Below, piece after piece: positions 7,672 through 15,686 of a DNA stretch of 64,000 bases. The position numbers and the translations under genes were made by a program. Below the pieces are notes generated by a model that was not told the origin of the DNA, ran no database searches, and saw only the letters and a program-made list of their open reading frames with translations. The DNA comes from Pelomonas saccharophila_A (GTDB taxonomy: Bacteria > Pseudomonadota > Gammaproteobacteria > Burkholderiales > Burkholderiaceae_C), in contig NZ_JAVDXU010000006.1 in NCBI RefSeq assembly GCF_031458095.1, positions 1-64,000 of the forward strand, in the 5' to 3' direction. Every line of letters begins with the position of its first letter. The first letter of the stretch is position 1.

Positions 7672-8489
7672 ACCGTAGGCACTTGCTGGCCTGGGCCGCC
7701 GCTGGCGCCCTCACGGGCACGCAGGCCGGCGCCACCACGCTGGCCCAGGTGCGCGAGCGCGGCCGCCTCGTCGTGGGCCTGTACGAGGACATGCCGCCCT
7801 TCCATGTGAAGGGCAAGGGCATCGACATGGCCCTGGGCCAGGCCCTGGCCGAGGCCCTGGGCGTCAAGTTCTCGCCCCTGCCCTTCAATGCCGACGAGAA
7901 CATGGCCGACGACCTGCGCAACATGGTCTGGAAGGGCCACTACCTCGGCTACGGCCCGGCCGACGTGCTGCTGCATGTGCCGGTGGACCGCCCGCTGATC
8001 GAGGCCACGCCCCAGGCCACCATCTTCGGCCCCTACTACCGGGAGCGCGTCATGCTGGCACGGCGCGTGGCCGACCTGCCGCGGCTGGAGACCCTGTCCC
8101 AGCTCGGCACCAGCCGCGTCGCTGTGGCCGGCCAGACCCTGGCGGGCTGGCTGATGATCGGCGCGGACGGCGGCGCCTACCGCGAGCAGCTCAACACCCA
8201 GTGGAAGGACGGCTGCGAAGCGGCGCGGGCCCTGCAACGCGGCGAGGTGGCCGCGGCGGCCGGCCTGGCCTCGGAGCTGGAGGCGGTGCTGGCCGGGGAT
8301 ACTGCCTACCGCATCGAGCCCCTGCCTTCGCCCCGTGCGCCGCGCGACGGCTGGGCGGCCGGCATGGCCGTGAAGCGCGACGCCACCGATCTCGCCCAGG
8401 CCCTGCAGCAGGCGCTGAACGGCCTGGCCAGCCAAGGCCGCGTGGCCGAGATCTTTGCCCAACACAAGGTGGCCTGGCGCTCGCCCTGA
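7668..8489 (+). CDS. Quinoprotein-associated periplasmic substrate-binding protein (MoxJ/XoxJ-like)
   Basis: A 273-residue protein with a signal peptide (HLLAWAAAGALTGTQAGA) and the bacterial extracellular solute-binding fold, including GRLVVGLYEDMPPF and GIDMALGQALAEALGVKF. This class is found beside PQQ-dependent dehydrogenases and includes MoxJ and XoxJ, which are thought to help mature or activate the dehydrogenase rather than serve a transporter. No permease or ATPase lies next to it, which supports that reading. The GTG start at 7668 overlaps the cytochrome stop, so the two are coupled; an ATG 45 bases upstream would lie inside the cytochrome gene and is less likely. Confidence 0.8.
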   Translation: MNRRHLLAWAAAGALTGTQAGATTLAQVRERGRLVVGLYEDMPPFHVKGKGIDMALGQALAEALGVKFSPLPFNADENMADDLRNMVWKGHYLGYGPADVLLHVPVDRPLIEATPQATIFGPYYRERVMLARRVADLPRLETLSQLGTSRVAVAGQTLAGWLMIGADGGAYREQLNTQWKDGCEAARALQRGEVAAAAGLASELEAVLAGDTAYRIEPLPSPRAPRDGWAAGMAVKRDATDLAQALQQALNGLASQGRVAEIFAQHKVAWRSP

Positions 8490-8514
8490 GCGACGCCGGC
8501 CCCAGGAGACAAAC

Positions 8515-10647
8515 ATGAAAACACAACGATTCGCGCACACGACGCGAAGGACCGCCCTCGCATTGGTCGCCGCCAGCGCCACGGCCCAGGCCGCGCCCGC
8601 GCCGACCGTTCTCGAGCCCGTCGTCGTCACCGCCACGCGCAGCGAGGCCGCGCCTTTCGATGTGCCGGCTTCCATCAACCGCATCGACGGCGAGGCCCTG
8701 CGCGCTGGCCGCGCCCAGGTCAATATCTCCGAGGGCCTGGGCGGCGTGCCGGGGCTGCTGGCCCGCGACCGCCAGAACTACGCGCAGGACGTGCAGATCT
8801 CGGTGCGCGGCTTCGGCGCCCGCGCCAGCTTCGGCATCCGCGGCGTGCGCGTCTACGTGGACGACATCCCCGCCACGCTGCCCGACGGCCAGGGCCAGAT
8901 CACCAATGTCGAGCTCGGCACCGTCGGCCGCGTCGAGGTGCTGCGCGGCCCCTTCTCGGCCCTGTACGGCAACTCCTCGGGTGGCGTCATCAGCATCTAT
9001 TCCGAGAACCCCGTCGGCCCGCCGCGTCTGGACGCCAGCGTGGGCTTTGGCAGCGACGGCCTGAAGCGCGTGGCGGCCGCAGCCAGTGGGCGCAGCGGCG
9101 CCATTGGCTACACCCTGGGCGCCAGCCGCTTCGAGACCGACGGCTACCGCCAGCACAGCGCCACCGAACGACGCCTGGGCAATGCGCGGCTGAACTTCAA
9201 GCTCGGCAGCGACACCCAGCTCACCGTCATCGCCAACAGCGTCGAGCTGCCCGAAGCCCAGGACCCGCTGGGCCTCACGCGCGCCCAGTGGTTGACGGGA
9301 CCGCAGGCCGACCCGCGCGGTGTCGACCCCTCGGCGCTGAGCTTCAACACCCGCAAGACCATGCAGCAGACCCAGGGCGGCCTGGTGCTGGAGCACGGCA
9401 TCGACGCGGCCAACACCCTGCGCGTGATGGTCTACCAGGGCCACCGCACGACGACGCAGTTCCAGTCCATCCCGGTGGCCACGCAGGCCAATGCCCTGCA
9501 CCCCGGCGGCGTCATCGACCTGGCGCGCGACTACCAGGGCGTCGACCTGCGCTGGCGCTGGAAGGGGGCCACGGCGAGCGTCATCGCCGGCATCGCGGCC
9601 GACGAGCTCAGCGAGCACCGCCTGGGCTACCAGAACTTCATCGGCACGACGCTGGGCGTTCAGGGTGCATTGCGCCGCGACGAGACCAACCACGTCGCCA
9701 ATGCCGACCTCTACCTTCAGGCCGAATGGCGGCCCACGCCGGCCTGGCTGCTGAACGCCGGCGTGCGCCGCGCCAAGGTCGACTTCCGCTCGACCGACGC
9801 CTACATCACCAAGACCAACCCCGACGACAGCGGCGCGGCGAGCTACTCGGCCACGCTGCCGGTGCTGGGCGCGAGCTATGCCGTCAGCGAGGGCCTGCAC
9901 GTCTACGCCACCGCCGGCAAGGGCTTCGAGACGCCAACGCTCAACGAACTGGCCTACCGCGCCAGTGGCGCCACAGGGCTGAACTTCGGCCTGCAGGCCT
10001 CGGTGAGCCGCAGCATCGAGACCGGCCTCAAGGCCCGCCCCTGGAGCGGCGCCGAGCTGACGCTGGCCCTGTTCGAGACGCGCACCGAGCACGAGATCGT
10101 CACGCAGACCAACGTCGGCGGCCGCGCCACCTACCAGAACGCCGGCGCCACGCGCCGCCGCGGACTGGAGGCGGCAGGCGCCTTCCAGCTCAGCACCTCG
10201 CTGCAGGCGCAAGTCGCCGCGACCTGGCTGGACGCCCGCTACCGCGACGGCTTCCTGACCTGCACCGCCACGCCCTGTGCCGCGGCCAACACGCAAGTCG
10301 CCGCCGACAACCGCATTCCCGGCATTGCCCGCACCGCCGTCTATGGCGCGCTGACCTGGCAGCCGGCCGGCGGCTGGCGCTTCGGTGTCGAAGGACGGTC
10401 GCTGAGCAAGGTCTACGTCAACGACCTCAACAACGACGCCGCCCCCGGCTACGCGACGCTGGCCGCCCATGCCGGCTACCAGCTCAGCCTCGGCCCCTGG
10501 GAGCTGGGCGCCCTGCTGCGCGTGGACAACCTGGCCGACCGCCGCTACGCCGGCTCGGTCATCGTCAACGACGGTAACGGCCGCTTCTTCGAGCCCGCGC
10601 CGGGCCGCACCTGGCTGGCCAGCGCCAACGCAAGTTATCGCTTCTAG
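8515..10647 (+). CDS. TonB-dependent outer-membrane receptor, quinoprotein operon
   Basis: A 710-residue receptor. It has a signal peptide, a TonB-box-like segment PVVVTATR (about residues 40-47), a plug domain (DVQISVRGFGARASFG, VEVLRGPFSALYGNSSGGV) and a 22-strand-type barrel ending in aromatic phenylalanine (ASYRF). AGGAG precedes the ATG at a good distance, and the gap to the preceding gene is 25 bases. It imports a ligand across the outer membrane using TonB energy. Candidates are a metal chelate needed by the quinoprotein or PQQ itself; the sequence does not decide. It is co-transcribed with the cytochrome and the beta-propeller genes. Confidence 0.85.
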   Translation: MKTQRFAHTTRRTALALVAASATAQAAPAPTVLEPVVVTATRSEAAPFDVPASINRIDGEALRAGRAQVNISEGLGGVPGLLARDRQNYAQDVQISVRGFGARASFGIRGVRVYVDDIPATLPDGQGQITNVELGTVGRVEVLRGPFSALYGNSSGGVISIYSENPVGPPRLDASVGFGSDGLKRVAAAASGRSGAIGYTLGASRFETDGYRQHSATERRLGNARLNFKLGSDTQLTVIANSVELPEAQDPLGLTRAQWLTGPQADPRGVDPSALSFNTRKTMQQTQGGLVLEHGIDAANTLRVMVYQGHRTTTQFQSIPVATQANALHPGGVIDLARDYQGVDLRWRWKGATASVIAGIAADELSEHRLGYQNFIGTTLGVQGALRRDETNHVANADLYLQAEWRPTPAWLLNAGVRRAKVDFRSTDAYITKTNPDDSGAASYSATLPVLGASYAVSEGLHVYATAGKGFETPTLNELAYRASGATGLNFGLQASVSRSIETGLKARPWSGAELTLALFETRTEHEIVTQTNVGGRATYQNAGATRRRGLEAAGAFQLSTSLQAQVAATWLDARYRDGFLTCTATPCAAANTQVAADNRIPGIARTAVYGALTWQPAGGWRFGVEGRSLSKVYVNDLNNDAAPGYATLAAHAGYQLSLGPWELGALLRVDNLADRRYAGSVIVNDGNGRFFEPAPGRTWLASANASYRF

Positions 10648-10659
10648 AAGGGGCATGCC

Positions 10660-11601
10660 ATGCAAAGACTCCTGCCCGCCCTGACCCTGCTGGTCACGGC
10701 CGTCGCGTCGGCCCATGCAGGCCCGCTGGCCTATGTGTCCAACGAGGGCTCGGGCACGCTCAGCGTCATCGACACCGCCACCGACGCCGTGCTCTATGAG
10801 CTGCCCGCCGGCGCCAAGCCGCGCGGCGCCGTCATCAGTCCCGACGGCCGCCGCGCCTACGTCAGCGACCAGCCCGGCAACCGCCTCGTCGTCATCGACC
10901 TGGCCGCGCGCCGCCAGGCCGGCGAGATCCCGCTCGGCGAGTCGCCCGAAGGCCTGGGGCAGTCGCCCGACGGCCGCTGGGTCACGGCCGCCGTCGAGGA
11001 GGCCAACGAGATCGTCTTCGTCGATACCCGCACGATGACCAAGAGCTTCGCCGTCAAGGTGAAGGGCAAGAACCCCGAGCACACCGTCTTCAGCCCCGAT
11101 GGGCGCTGGGTGCTGGTCAGCGCCGAGGAGGGCGGGGCCGTCGACGTCATCGACGTGGCCAAGCGCGCCCAGATCGCGCAGATCCCGGTCGGCACGCGGC
11201 CGCGCGGCATCGGCTTCTCGCCCGATGGGCGCAAGGCCTTTGTCGCGGCCGAGATGTCCAGCGAGATCTACGTCATCAACACCCAGACCTTCACGGTGCA
11301 GGACAAGCTGATGGCCGGCCCCAAGAGCAACGGCATCAGCGTCCACCCCGACGGCCGGCGCGTCTTCATCTCCAACGGCGGCGACGCCACCGTCTCGGTG
11401 CTGGACGTGGACCGCATGGCGCTGGTCGCCACCATCGCCGTCGGCCAGCGCCCCTGGAACATGGCCCTGACGCCCGATGGCCGCAAGCTCTACGTGGCCT
11501 GCGGCCGCTCCGGCGCCGTCTCCGTCATCGACACCGAGACCCAGCAGCGCGTGGCCGACGTGGCCGTGGGCAAGCTGCCCTGGGGCGTGGTGATCCGCTA
11601 G
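10660..11601 (+). CDS. YVTN-type beta-propeller protein, PQQ-associated
   Basis: A 313-residue secreted protein with a signal peptide ending near residue 20 (SAHAG) and about seven repeats of the form PDGRxxYVxxxxxxxVxVID (SPDGRRAYVSDQPGN, SPDGRWVLVSAEEG, HPDGRRVFISNGGD, TPDGRKLYVACGRS). Length and repeat pattern match the beta-propeller family that accompanies PQQ-dependent alcohol catabolism genes. Its role is not established; a periplasmic scaffold or binding protein is likely. It sits 12 bases after one TonB receptor gene and 20 bases before another. Confidence 0.82.
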   Translation: MQRLLPALTLLVTAVASAHAGPLAYVSNEGSGTLSVIDTATDAVLYELPAGAKPRGAVISPDGRRAYVSDQPGNRLVVIDLAARRQAGEIPLGESPEGLGQSPDGRWVTAAVEEANEIVFVDTRTMTKSFAVKVKGKNPEHTVFSPDGRWVLVSAEEGGAVDVIDVAKRAQIAQIPVGTRPRGIGFSPDGRKAFVAAEMSSEIYVINTQTFTVQDKLMAGPKSNGISVHPDGRRVFISNGGDATVSVLDVDRMALVATIAVGQRPWNMALTPDGRKLYVACGRSGAVSVIDTETQQRVADVAVGKLPWGVVIR

Positions 11602-11621
11602 CCCCAAACCTCAGCCCAACC

Positions 11622-14123
11622 ATGAACCACCGCCACAGCAGATGCTGGGCGGCGCTGGCACTCGCCTATGCGTCCGCCGCTGCTCACGCCCAGGTCCAGC
11701 TGGAGCGCGTCGAGGTCGTCGGCCTCTCGCCGGTCGCGGGCGTCGACGTGCCGCGCGACTGGATTCCCGCCGCCGTGCAGACCGCCCGCGCCGCCGAGAT
11801 CGAACGCAGCCAGGCCCTGGACCTGAGCAGCTTCATGAACCGGCGCCTGGGCAGCGTCCATCTCAACGAGGTGCAGGGCAACCCGCTGCAGCCCGATGTG
11901 AACTTCCGCGGCTACACGGCCTCGCCGCTGCTGGGCACGCAGCAGGGCCTGTCGCTCTACCTCGACGGCGTGCGCCTGAACCAGCCCTTTGGCGACGTCG
12001 TCAGCTGGGATCTCATCCCCAAGGCCGCTATCGCTTCCGTCTCATTGAACCCCGGCTCCAACCCGCTGTTCGGCCTCAACACCCTGGGCGGCGCCCTGGC
12101 CGTGCAGACCAAGGACGGGCTGAGCCACCCCGGCAGCTCGCTGCAGGTTCTGGCCGGCTCGCACCGCCGCGCGGCCGTCGAGTTCGAGCACGGCGGCAGC
12201 CGCGCGGCCGACGGCACGCATTGGTTCGTCACCGGCCAGCAGTTCCACGAGCGCGGCTGGCGGGCCGACTCGCCGTCCCGCGTCAGCCAGCTCTTCGCCA
12301 AGCTCGGCCAGCGCAGCGGCGACACCGACTTGAGCCTCACCGCAGCCGCGGCTCGCACCAGCCTCAATGGCAATGGCCTGCAAGAGCAGCGCTTTCTGGA
12401 CGGCGACCGCGCCAGCGTCTACACCAAGCCCGACAACACCGGCAACCGCTCGGCCCTGCTCACCCTGGCGCTGTCGCAGTCGCTGAGCGCGCAGTGGACG
12501 CTGAGCGGCAACGCCTACGCCCGCCACATCCGCACCCTCACCACCAACGGCGACCTCAACGACGACGCGCTGGATCAGTCCCTCTACCAGCCCAGCGCCG
12601 CCGAACGCGCCGCGCTGGCGGCGGCAGGCTACAGCGGCTTTCCCACCGCCGGCGAAAGCGCCGCCAACACGCCCTTCCCGAAATGGCGCTGCATCGCCCA
12701 GGCCCTGTTGCGCGACGAGCCGGCCGAGAAATGCAATGGCGTCATCCACCAGACCGCCACGACCCAGAGCAACCAGGGCTTCAGCGTGCAGCTCGGCCAC
12801 GACGGCCGGCTGTTCGGCCTGAAGAGCCAGTCCCTGGTCGGCGCCGCGGCCGACTTCAGCCGCAGCCGTTTCACCCAGGGCTCGGAGCTGGGCACTCTGA
12901 ATGCCGACCGCAGCATCACTGGCGTCGGCGCTTTCGGCGACGGCGTCAGCGGCGGTGATGTGGATGGCGCGCCCTACGACACCCGCGTCGACCTCTCGGG
13001 CCGCACGCGCACCTTGAGCGTCTTCGCCAGCAGCGTGCTCGCGTTCAGCCCCGGCGCCCACCTGACCCTGTCCGGCCGCTACAACCACAGCAAGGTGAGC
13101 AACCGCGACGCCATCACGCCCGGAGGGGGCGCGGGTTCGCTGGACGGCGACCACCGCTTCAGCCGCTTGAACCCCGCCCTGGGCCTGACCTTCACGCCGG
13201 TGGCCGGCGTCAACGCCTGGGTGGGCATCAGCCAGGGCAGCCGCGACCCGTCGTCCATCGAGCTGGGCTGCGCCGACCCTGCCAACCCCTGCAAGCTGCC
13301 CAATGCCTTTGCCGGCGACCCGCCGCTCAGGCAGGTCGTCACGACGACGGTCGAGGCGGGTGTGCGCGGCGCCGCCGGCGCGCCGCTAGCCTGGAGCCTG
13401 GGCCTGTTCCGCTCCGACAACCGCGACGACCTGCTCTTCGTCGCCGACGACGCAGCCGGCTTTGGCTACTTCAAGAACTTCGGCAAGACCCGCCGCCAGG
13501 GTGTGGAGCTGGGCCTGAGCGGCCAGCCGGCCAAGGGCTTCACGGCGGGCATGAACTTCACGCTGCTGGACGCCACTTACCGCACGGCCGAGGTCGTCAA
13601 CGGCGCGTCCAACAGCAGCAATGACGCCGCGCAAGCGGGCCTGCGCGGCGTGGACGGCAACATCCAGATCCAGCCCGGCGACCGCATCCCGCTGCTGCCG
13701 CGCCGCATGCTCAAGCTGTATGCCGACCTCGACCTTGGCGACGCGTGGTCCCTCGGCGCCGATGCCATCGGGCTGGGCGGCGCCCTCGCGCGTGGCAACG
13801 AGAACGGCCAGCACCAGGCCGATGGCGTCTACTACCTCGGCCCAGGCCGCAGTGCGGGCTATGCCGTCGTCAACGTCAACGCGGCCTGGAAGCCGGCGAA
13901 CTGGATGAAAGGCTTCAAGCTCTTCGCCCAGGTCAGCAACCTCTTCGACCGCGCCTACGCCACCGCCGCCCAGCTCGGCCCAACCGGCTTCAACGATGCG
14001 GGCAATTTCCAGAGCCGGCCCTTTGCGGCCAATGCCAACGGCGACCGGCCGCTGCGGCACGCGACCTTCTTCGCGCCGGGTGCGCCACGGGCCGTGTCAT
14101 TGGGTTTGAAGTACGAGTACTAG
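11622..14123 (+). CDS. TonB-dependent receptor, last gene of the quinoprotein operon
   Basis: An 833-residue outer-membrane receptor. It has a signal peptide ending near residue 23 (AAHAQ), the TonB-box-like LERVEVVGL, a plug (VNFRGYTASPLLGTQQGLS, YLDGVRLNQPFGD, NPGSNPLFGLNTLGGAL) and a barrel that ends GLKYEY. It differs strongly in sequence from the other receptor of the operon, so the two probably carry different ligands or act at different stages. This subclass resembles receptors reported near lanthanide- or PQQ-linked loci, but that comparison is from memory and needs an alignment. Its final aromatic residue is Tyr. Confidence 0.82.
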   Translation: MNHRHSRCWAALALAYASAAAHAQVQLERVEVVGLSPVAGVDVPRDWIPAAVQTARAAEIERSQALDLSSFMNRRLGSVHLNEVQGNPLQPDVNFRGYTASPLLGTQQGLSLYLDGVRLNQPFGDVVSWDLIPKAAIASVSLNPGSNPLFGLNTLGGALAVQTKDGLSHPGSSLQVLAGSHRRAAVEFEHGGSRAADGTHWFVTGQQFHERGWRADSPSRVSQLFAKLGQRSGDTDLSLTAAAARTSLNGNGLQEQRFLDGDRASVYTKPDNTGNRSALLTLALSQSLSAQWTLSGNAYARHIRTLTTNGDLNDDALDQSLYQPSAAERAALAAAGYSGFPTAGESAANTPFPKWRCIAQALLRDEPAEKCNGVIHQTATTQSNQGFSVQLGHDGRLFGLKSQSLVGAAADFSRSRFTQGSELGTLNADRSITGVGAFGDGVSGGDVDGAPYDTRVDLSGRTRTLSVFASSVLAFSPGAHLTLSGRYNHSKVSNRDAITPGGGAGSLDGDHRFSRLNPALGLTFTPVAGVNAWVGISQGSRDPSSIELGCADPANPCKLPNAFAGDPPLRQVVTTTVEAGVRGAAGAPLAWSLGLFRSDNRDDLLFVADDAAGFGYFKNFGKTRRQGVELGLSGQPAKGFTAGMNFTLLDATYRTAEVVNGASNSSNDAAQAGLRGVDGNIQIQPGDRIPLLPRRMLKLYADLDLGDAWSLGADAIGLGGALARGNENGQHQADGVYYLGPGRSAGYAVVNVNAAWKPANWMKGFKLFAQVSNLFDRAYATAAQLGPTGFNDAGNFQSRPFAANANGDRPLRHATFFAPGAPRAVSLGLKYEY

Positions 14124-14201
14124 CCCTTGGGCACTGCTGCGCGGCGGCACAGCGCGCCCGCACCTCGCGCAACAGCGAGCCTGCGTACACACCCGCAACA
14201 A

Positions 14202-14218
14202 CGTGCCCCCTTGGCACG
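14202..14218. other. Inverted repeat between TonB receptor and porin
   Basis: CGTGCC pairs with GGCACG around CCCTT. It lies 79 bases after the receptor stop and about 65 bases before the porin promoter. It could end the upstream transcript, although there is no T-run, or it could bind a regulator. Confidence 0.3.
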
Positions 14219-14255
14219 CCCGACTGCTCCCGTTGCGCCGCGCGGCAACGCCCGC

Positions 14256-14273
14256 GTGTGTCCTTCGCTCCAG
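14256..14273 (+). promoter_or_regulatory. Putative activator site upstream of the porin promoter
   Basis: GTGTGTC-CTTC-GCTCCAG keeps the TGTGTC block of the two other sites; the second block GCTCCA is the reverse complement of TGGAGC. TGTGTC ends 21 bases before the -24 GG, against 22 bases at the cytochrome promoter and 31 at pqqB. Confidence 0.4.
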
Positions 14274-14280
14274 CCCGGTA

Positions 14281-14297
14281 CTGGCACAGCGCTTGCG
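14281..14297 (+). promoter_or_regulatory. Sigma-54 (-24/-12) promoter of the porin gene
   Basis: CTGGCACAGCGCTTGCG has GG at 14283-14284 and GC at 14295-14296 with ten bases between, close to TGGCACG-N4-TTGCA. The transcript would start near 14308, leaving a leader of about 27 bases that includes the ribosome site CTGGAGAC before the ATG. Confidence 0.82.
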
Positions 14298-14334
14298 CAA
14301 AGCGCTGCGGTCCATCACCACAACTGGAGACAAC

Positions 14335-15468
14335 ATGAACACGACCCGCACCCTTATCGCCGCAGCCATCGCCACGGTCGGCACGGCCGCCCACGCCGTC
14401 GACCTGAAAGCCGGTGAATGGGACATCGCCATCGGCGGCATCGTCAACGCCTACTACACCCACACCAGCTGCTCAGGCTCGCAGGCCGTGGGCGGCGCGG
14501 CGCTCGCCACCAAGGGCCTGGGCTGCGGCGGCACCGATGGCCGCACCGTCATCGGCAACGGCCTGCTGCCCAACGCCCTCACGACGACGGCCAAGACGCG
14601 CCAGGAAGGCCTGGACATCAGCGCCACGCTGATGATCGGCGCGGCCGTGGCCTCGGGCGACGCCATCTCCAACAACAACAACAACGTCGACGTGCGCCAG
14701 GGCTTTGTCACCTTCGGCAATGCCGACATGGGCACGGTCAAGCTCGGCCGCGACTACGGCCTGTTCGGCTCCTCGGCCATCCTGGGCGACATGACGCTGC
14801 TCGGCGCCGGCGCGCCCGTTGCCGCCACCCAGCGCAACCGCGTCACCCTGGGCCATATCGGCTCCGGCTACACCTACCTCGGCACCTACGGCCAGATCGC
14901 CTACAGCCTGCCCACCAGCGGCGGCTTCTCGGCCACGGTGGCGCTGATGAGCCCCGTCGATGCCGGCACCGCCATCGGCCGCAACGAGCCTCAGCTCCAG
15001 GCGCTGGCCACGGCCAGGTTCGGCGGCGGCAAGGCCTGGCTGGGCGTCAAGCGCCAGAAGTTCGAAGGCACGGGCGGCGCGGCCAGCTTCACGATGAACG
15101 CGGCCGAGGTCGGCGCCAGCTTCAGCGCCGGCGCGCTGGGCTTCGCGGCCAACGTCCAGTCCGGCAAGGGCCTGGGCGTGCTGACCGACGGCGACAGCGG
15201 CAACCGCAAGCAGACCAATGTGCTGCTGCAAGCCACCTGGCAGGCCACGGCCAAGACCAAGTTCGGCCTCAACTGGGGTGAGAGCAGGCTGAAGGACGGC
15301 GCCGCGACCGACCTGCGCAGCAACACCAATGTGACAGCCGGCCTGTACTACGGGCTGACCAGGAGCGTGACGCTGGTGGCGGAGCTGAGCCGCACCACCT
15401 CCAAGCCGGTGACGGGCGAGCAGGCCCGGATGAATGGCTTCGCCCTGGGCGGCATCGTGTTCTTCTGA
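14335..15468 (+). CDS. Outer-membrane porin, Gram-negative trimeric type
   Basis: A 377-residue porin. A signal peptide ends at about residue 21 (AHAVD) and the mature protein starts GEWDIAIGGIVNAYY. The body has alternating strands such as VRQGFVTFGNADMGTVKLGRDYGLFG, typical of betaproteobacterial porins, and ends in phenylalanine (FALGGIVFF), the beta-barrel assembly signal. Two Cys residues (about 40 and 57) may form a loop disulfide. A sigma-54 promoter of the same type as the quinoprotein operons precedes it, so it probably lets the small substrate of that pathway enter. A decayed partial copy lies 3 kb downstream. Confidence 0.85.
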   Translation: MNTTRTLIAAAIATVGTAAHAVDLKAGEWDIAIGGIVNAYYTHTSCSGSQAVGGAALATKGLGCGGTDGRTVIGNGLLPNALTTTAKTRQEGLDISATLMIGAAVASGDAISNNNNNVDVRQGFVTFGNADMGTVKLGRDYGLFGSSAILGDMTLLGAGAPVAATQRNRVTLGHIGSGYTYLGTYGQIAYSLPTSGGFSATVALMSPVDAGTAIGRNEPQLQALATARFGGGKAWLGVKRQKFEGTGGAASFTMNAAEVGASFSAGALGFAANVQSGKGLGVLTDGDSGNRKQTNVLLQATWQATAKTKFGLNWGESRLKDGAATDLRSNTNVTAGLYYGLTRSVTLVAELSRTTSKPVTGEQARMNGFALGGIVFF

Positions 15469-15478
15469 CGCCCGGCGC

Positions 15479-15503
15479 TGCCATCGCAGCTGCTGCGATG
15501 GCA
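15479..15503 (+). terminator. Perfect hairpin after the porin gene
   Basis: TGCCATCGCAG and CTGCGATGGCA form an 11-bp perfect stem with a three-base loop, 11 bases after the stop. There is no T-run after it, so it may end transcription with help from Rho or protect the mRNA end. Confidence 0.5.
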
Positions 15504-15686
15504 GGACTGCCGCGGCACAGCCGGCTTCATCGCGGCGCTTCGGCCTACGACGGCGGGCGCTGATCCTTCCTACCATCGATGTCCTGAAGCCGGCAGGGGT
15601 CCGGCTTCGCCAACACGGGCCGGCACGCCACGCGCGCGGCCCGACGGTGCGGCTGCCGCCAAGGCGGGCCGCTGGCGGAACACGCG

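Noticed and set aside
7668..8489. An ABC importer in the quinoprotein operon
   Set aside because: Only the periplasmic binding-fold protein is present, without permease or ATPase, and its class is known as a dehydrogenase accessory protein.
8191..11607. Very long minus-strand open frame (1138 codons) opposite the TonB receptor and beta-propeller genes
   Set aside because: It is antisense to well-recognised genes and its translation is low-complexity His/Gly/Ala/Arg/Val sequence, as expected from high-GC codon shadows.
14124..14220. A second sigma-54 element around TTGGCACG near 14211
   Set aside because: The GG to GC spacing is eleven bases, not ten, and the properly spaced element at 14281-14297 is close by.
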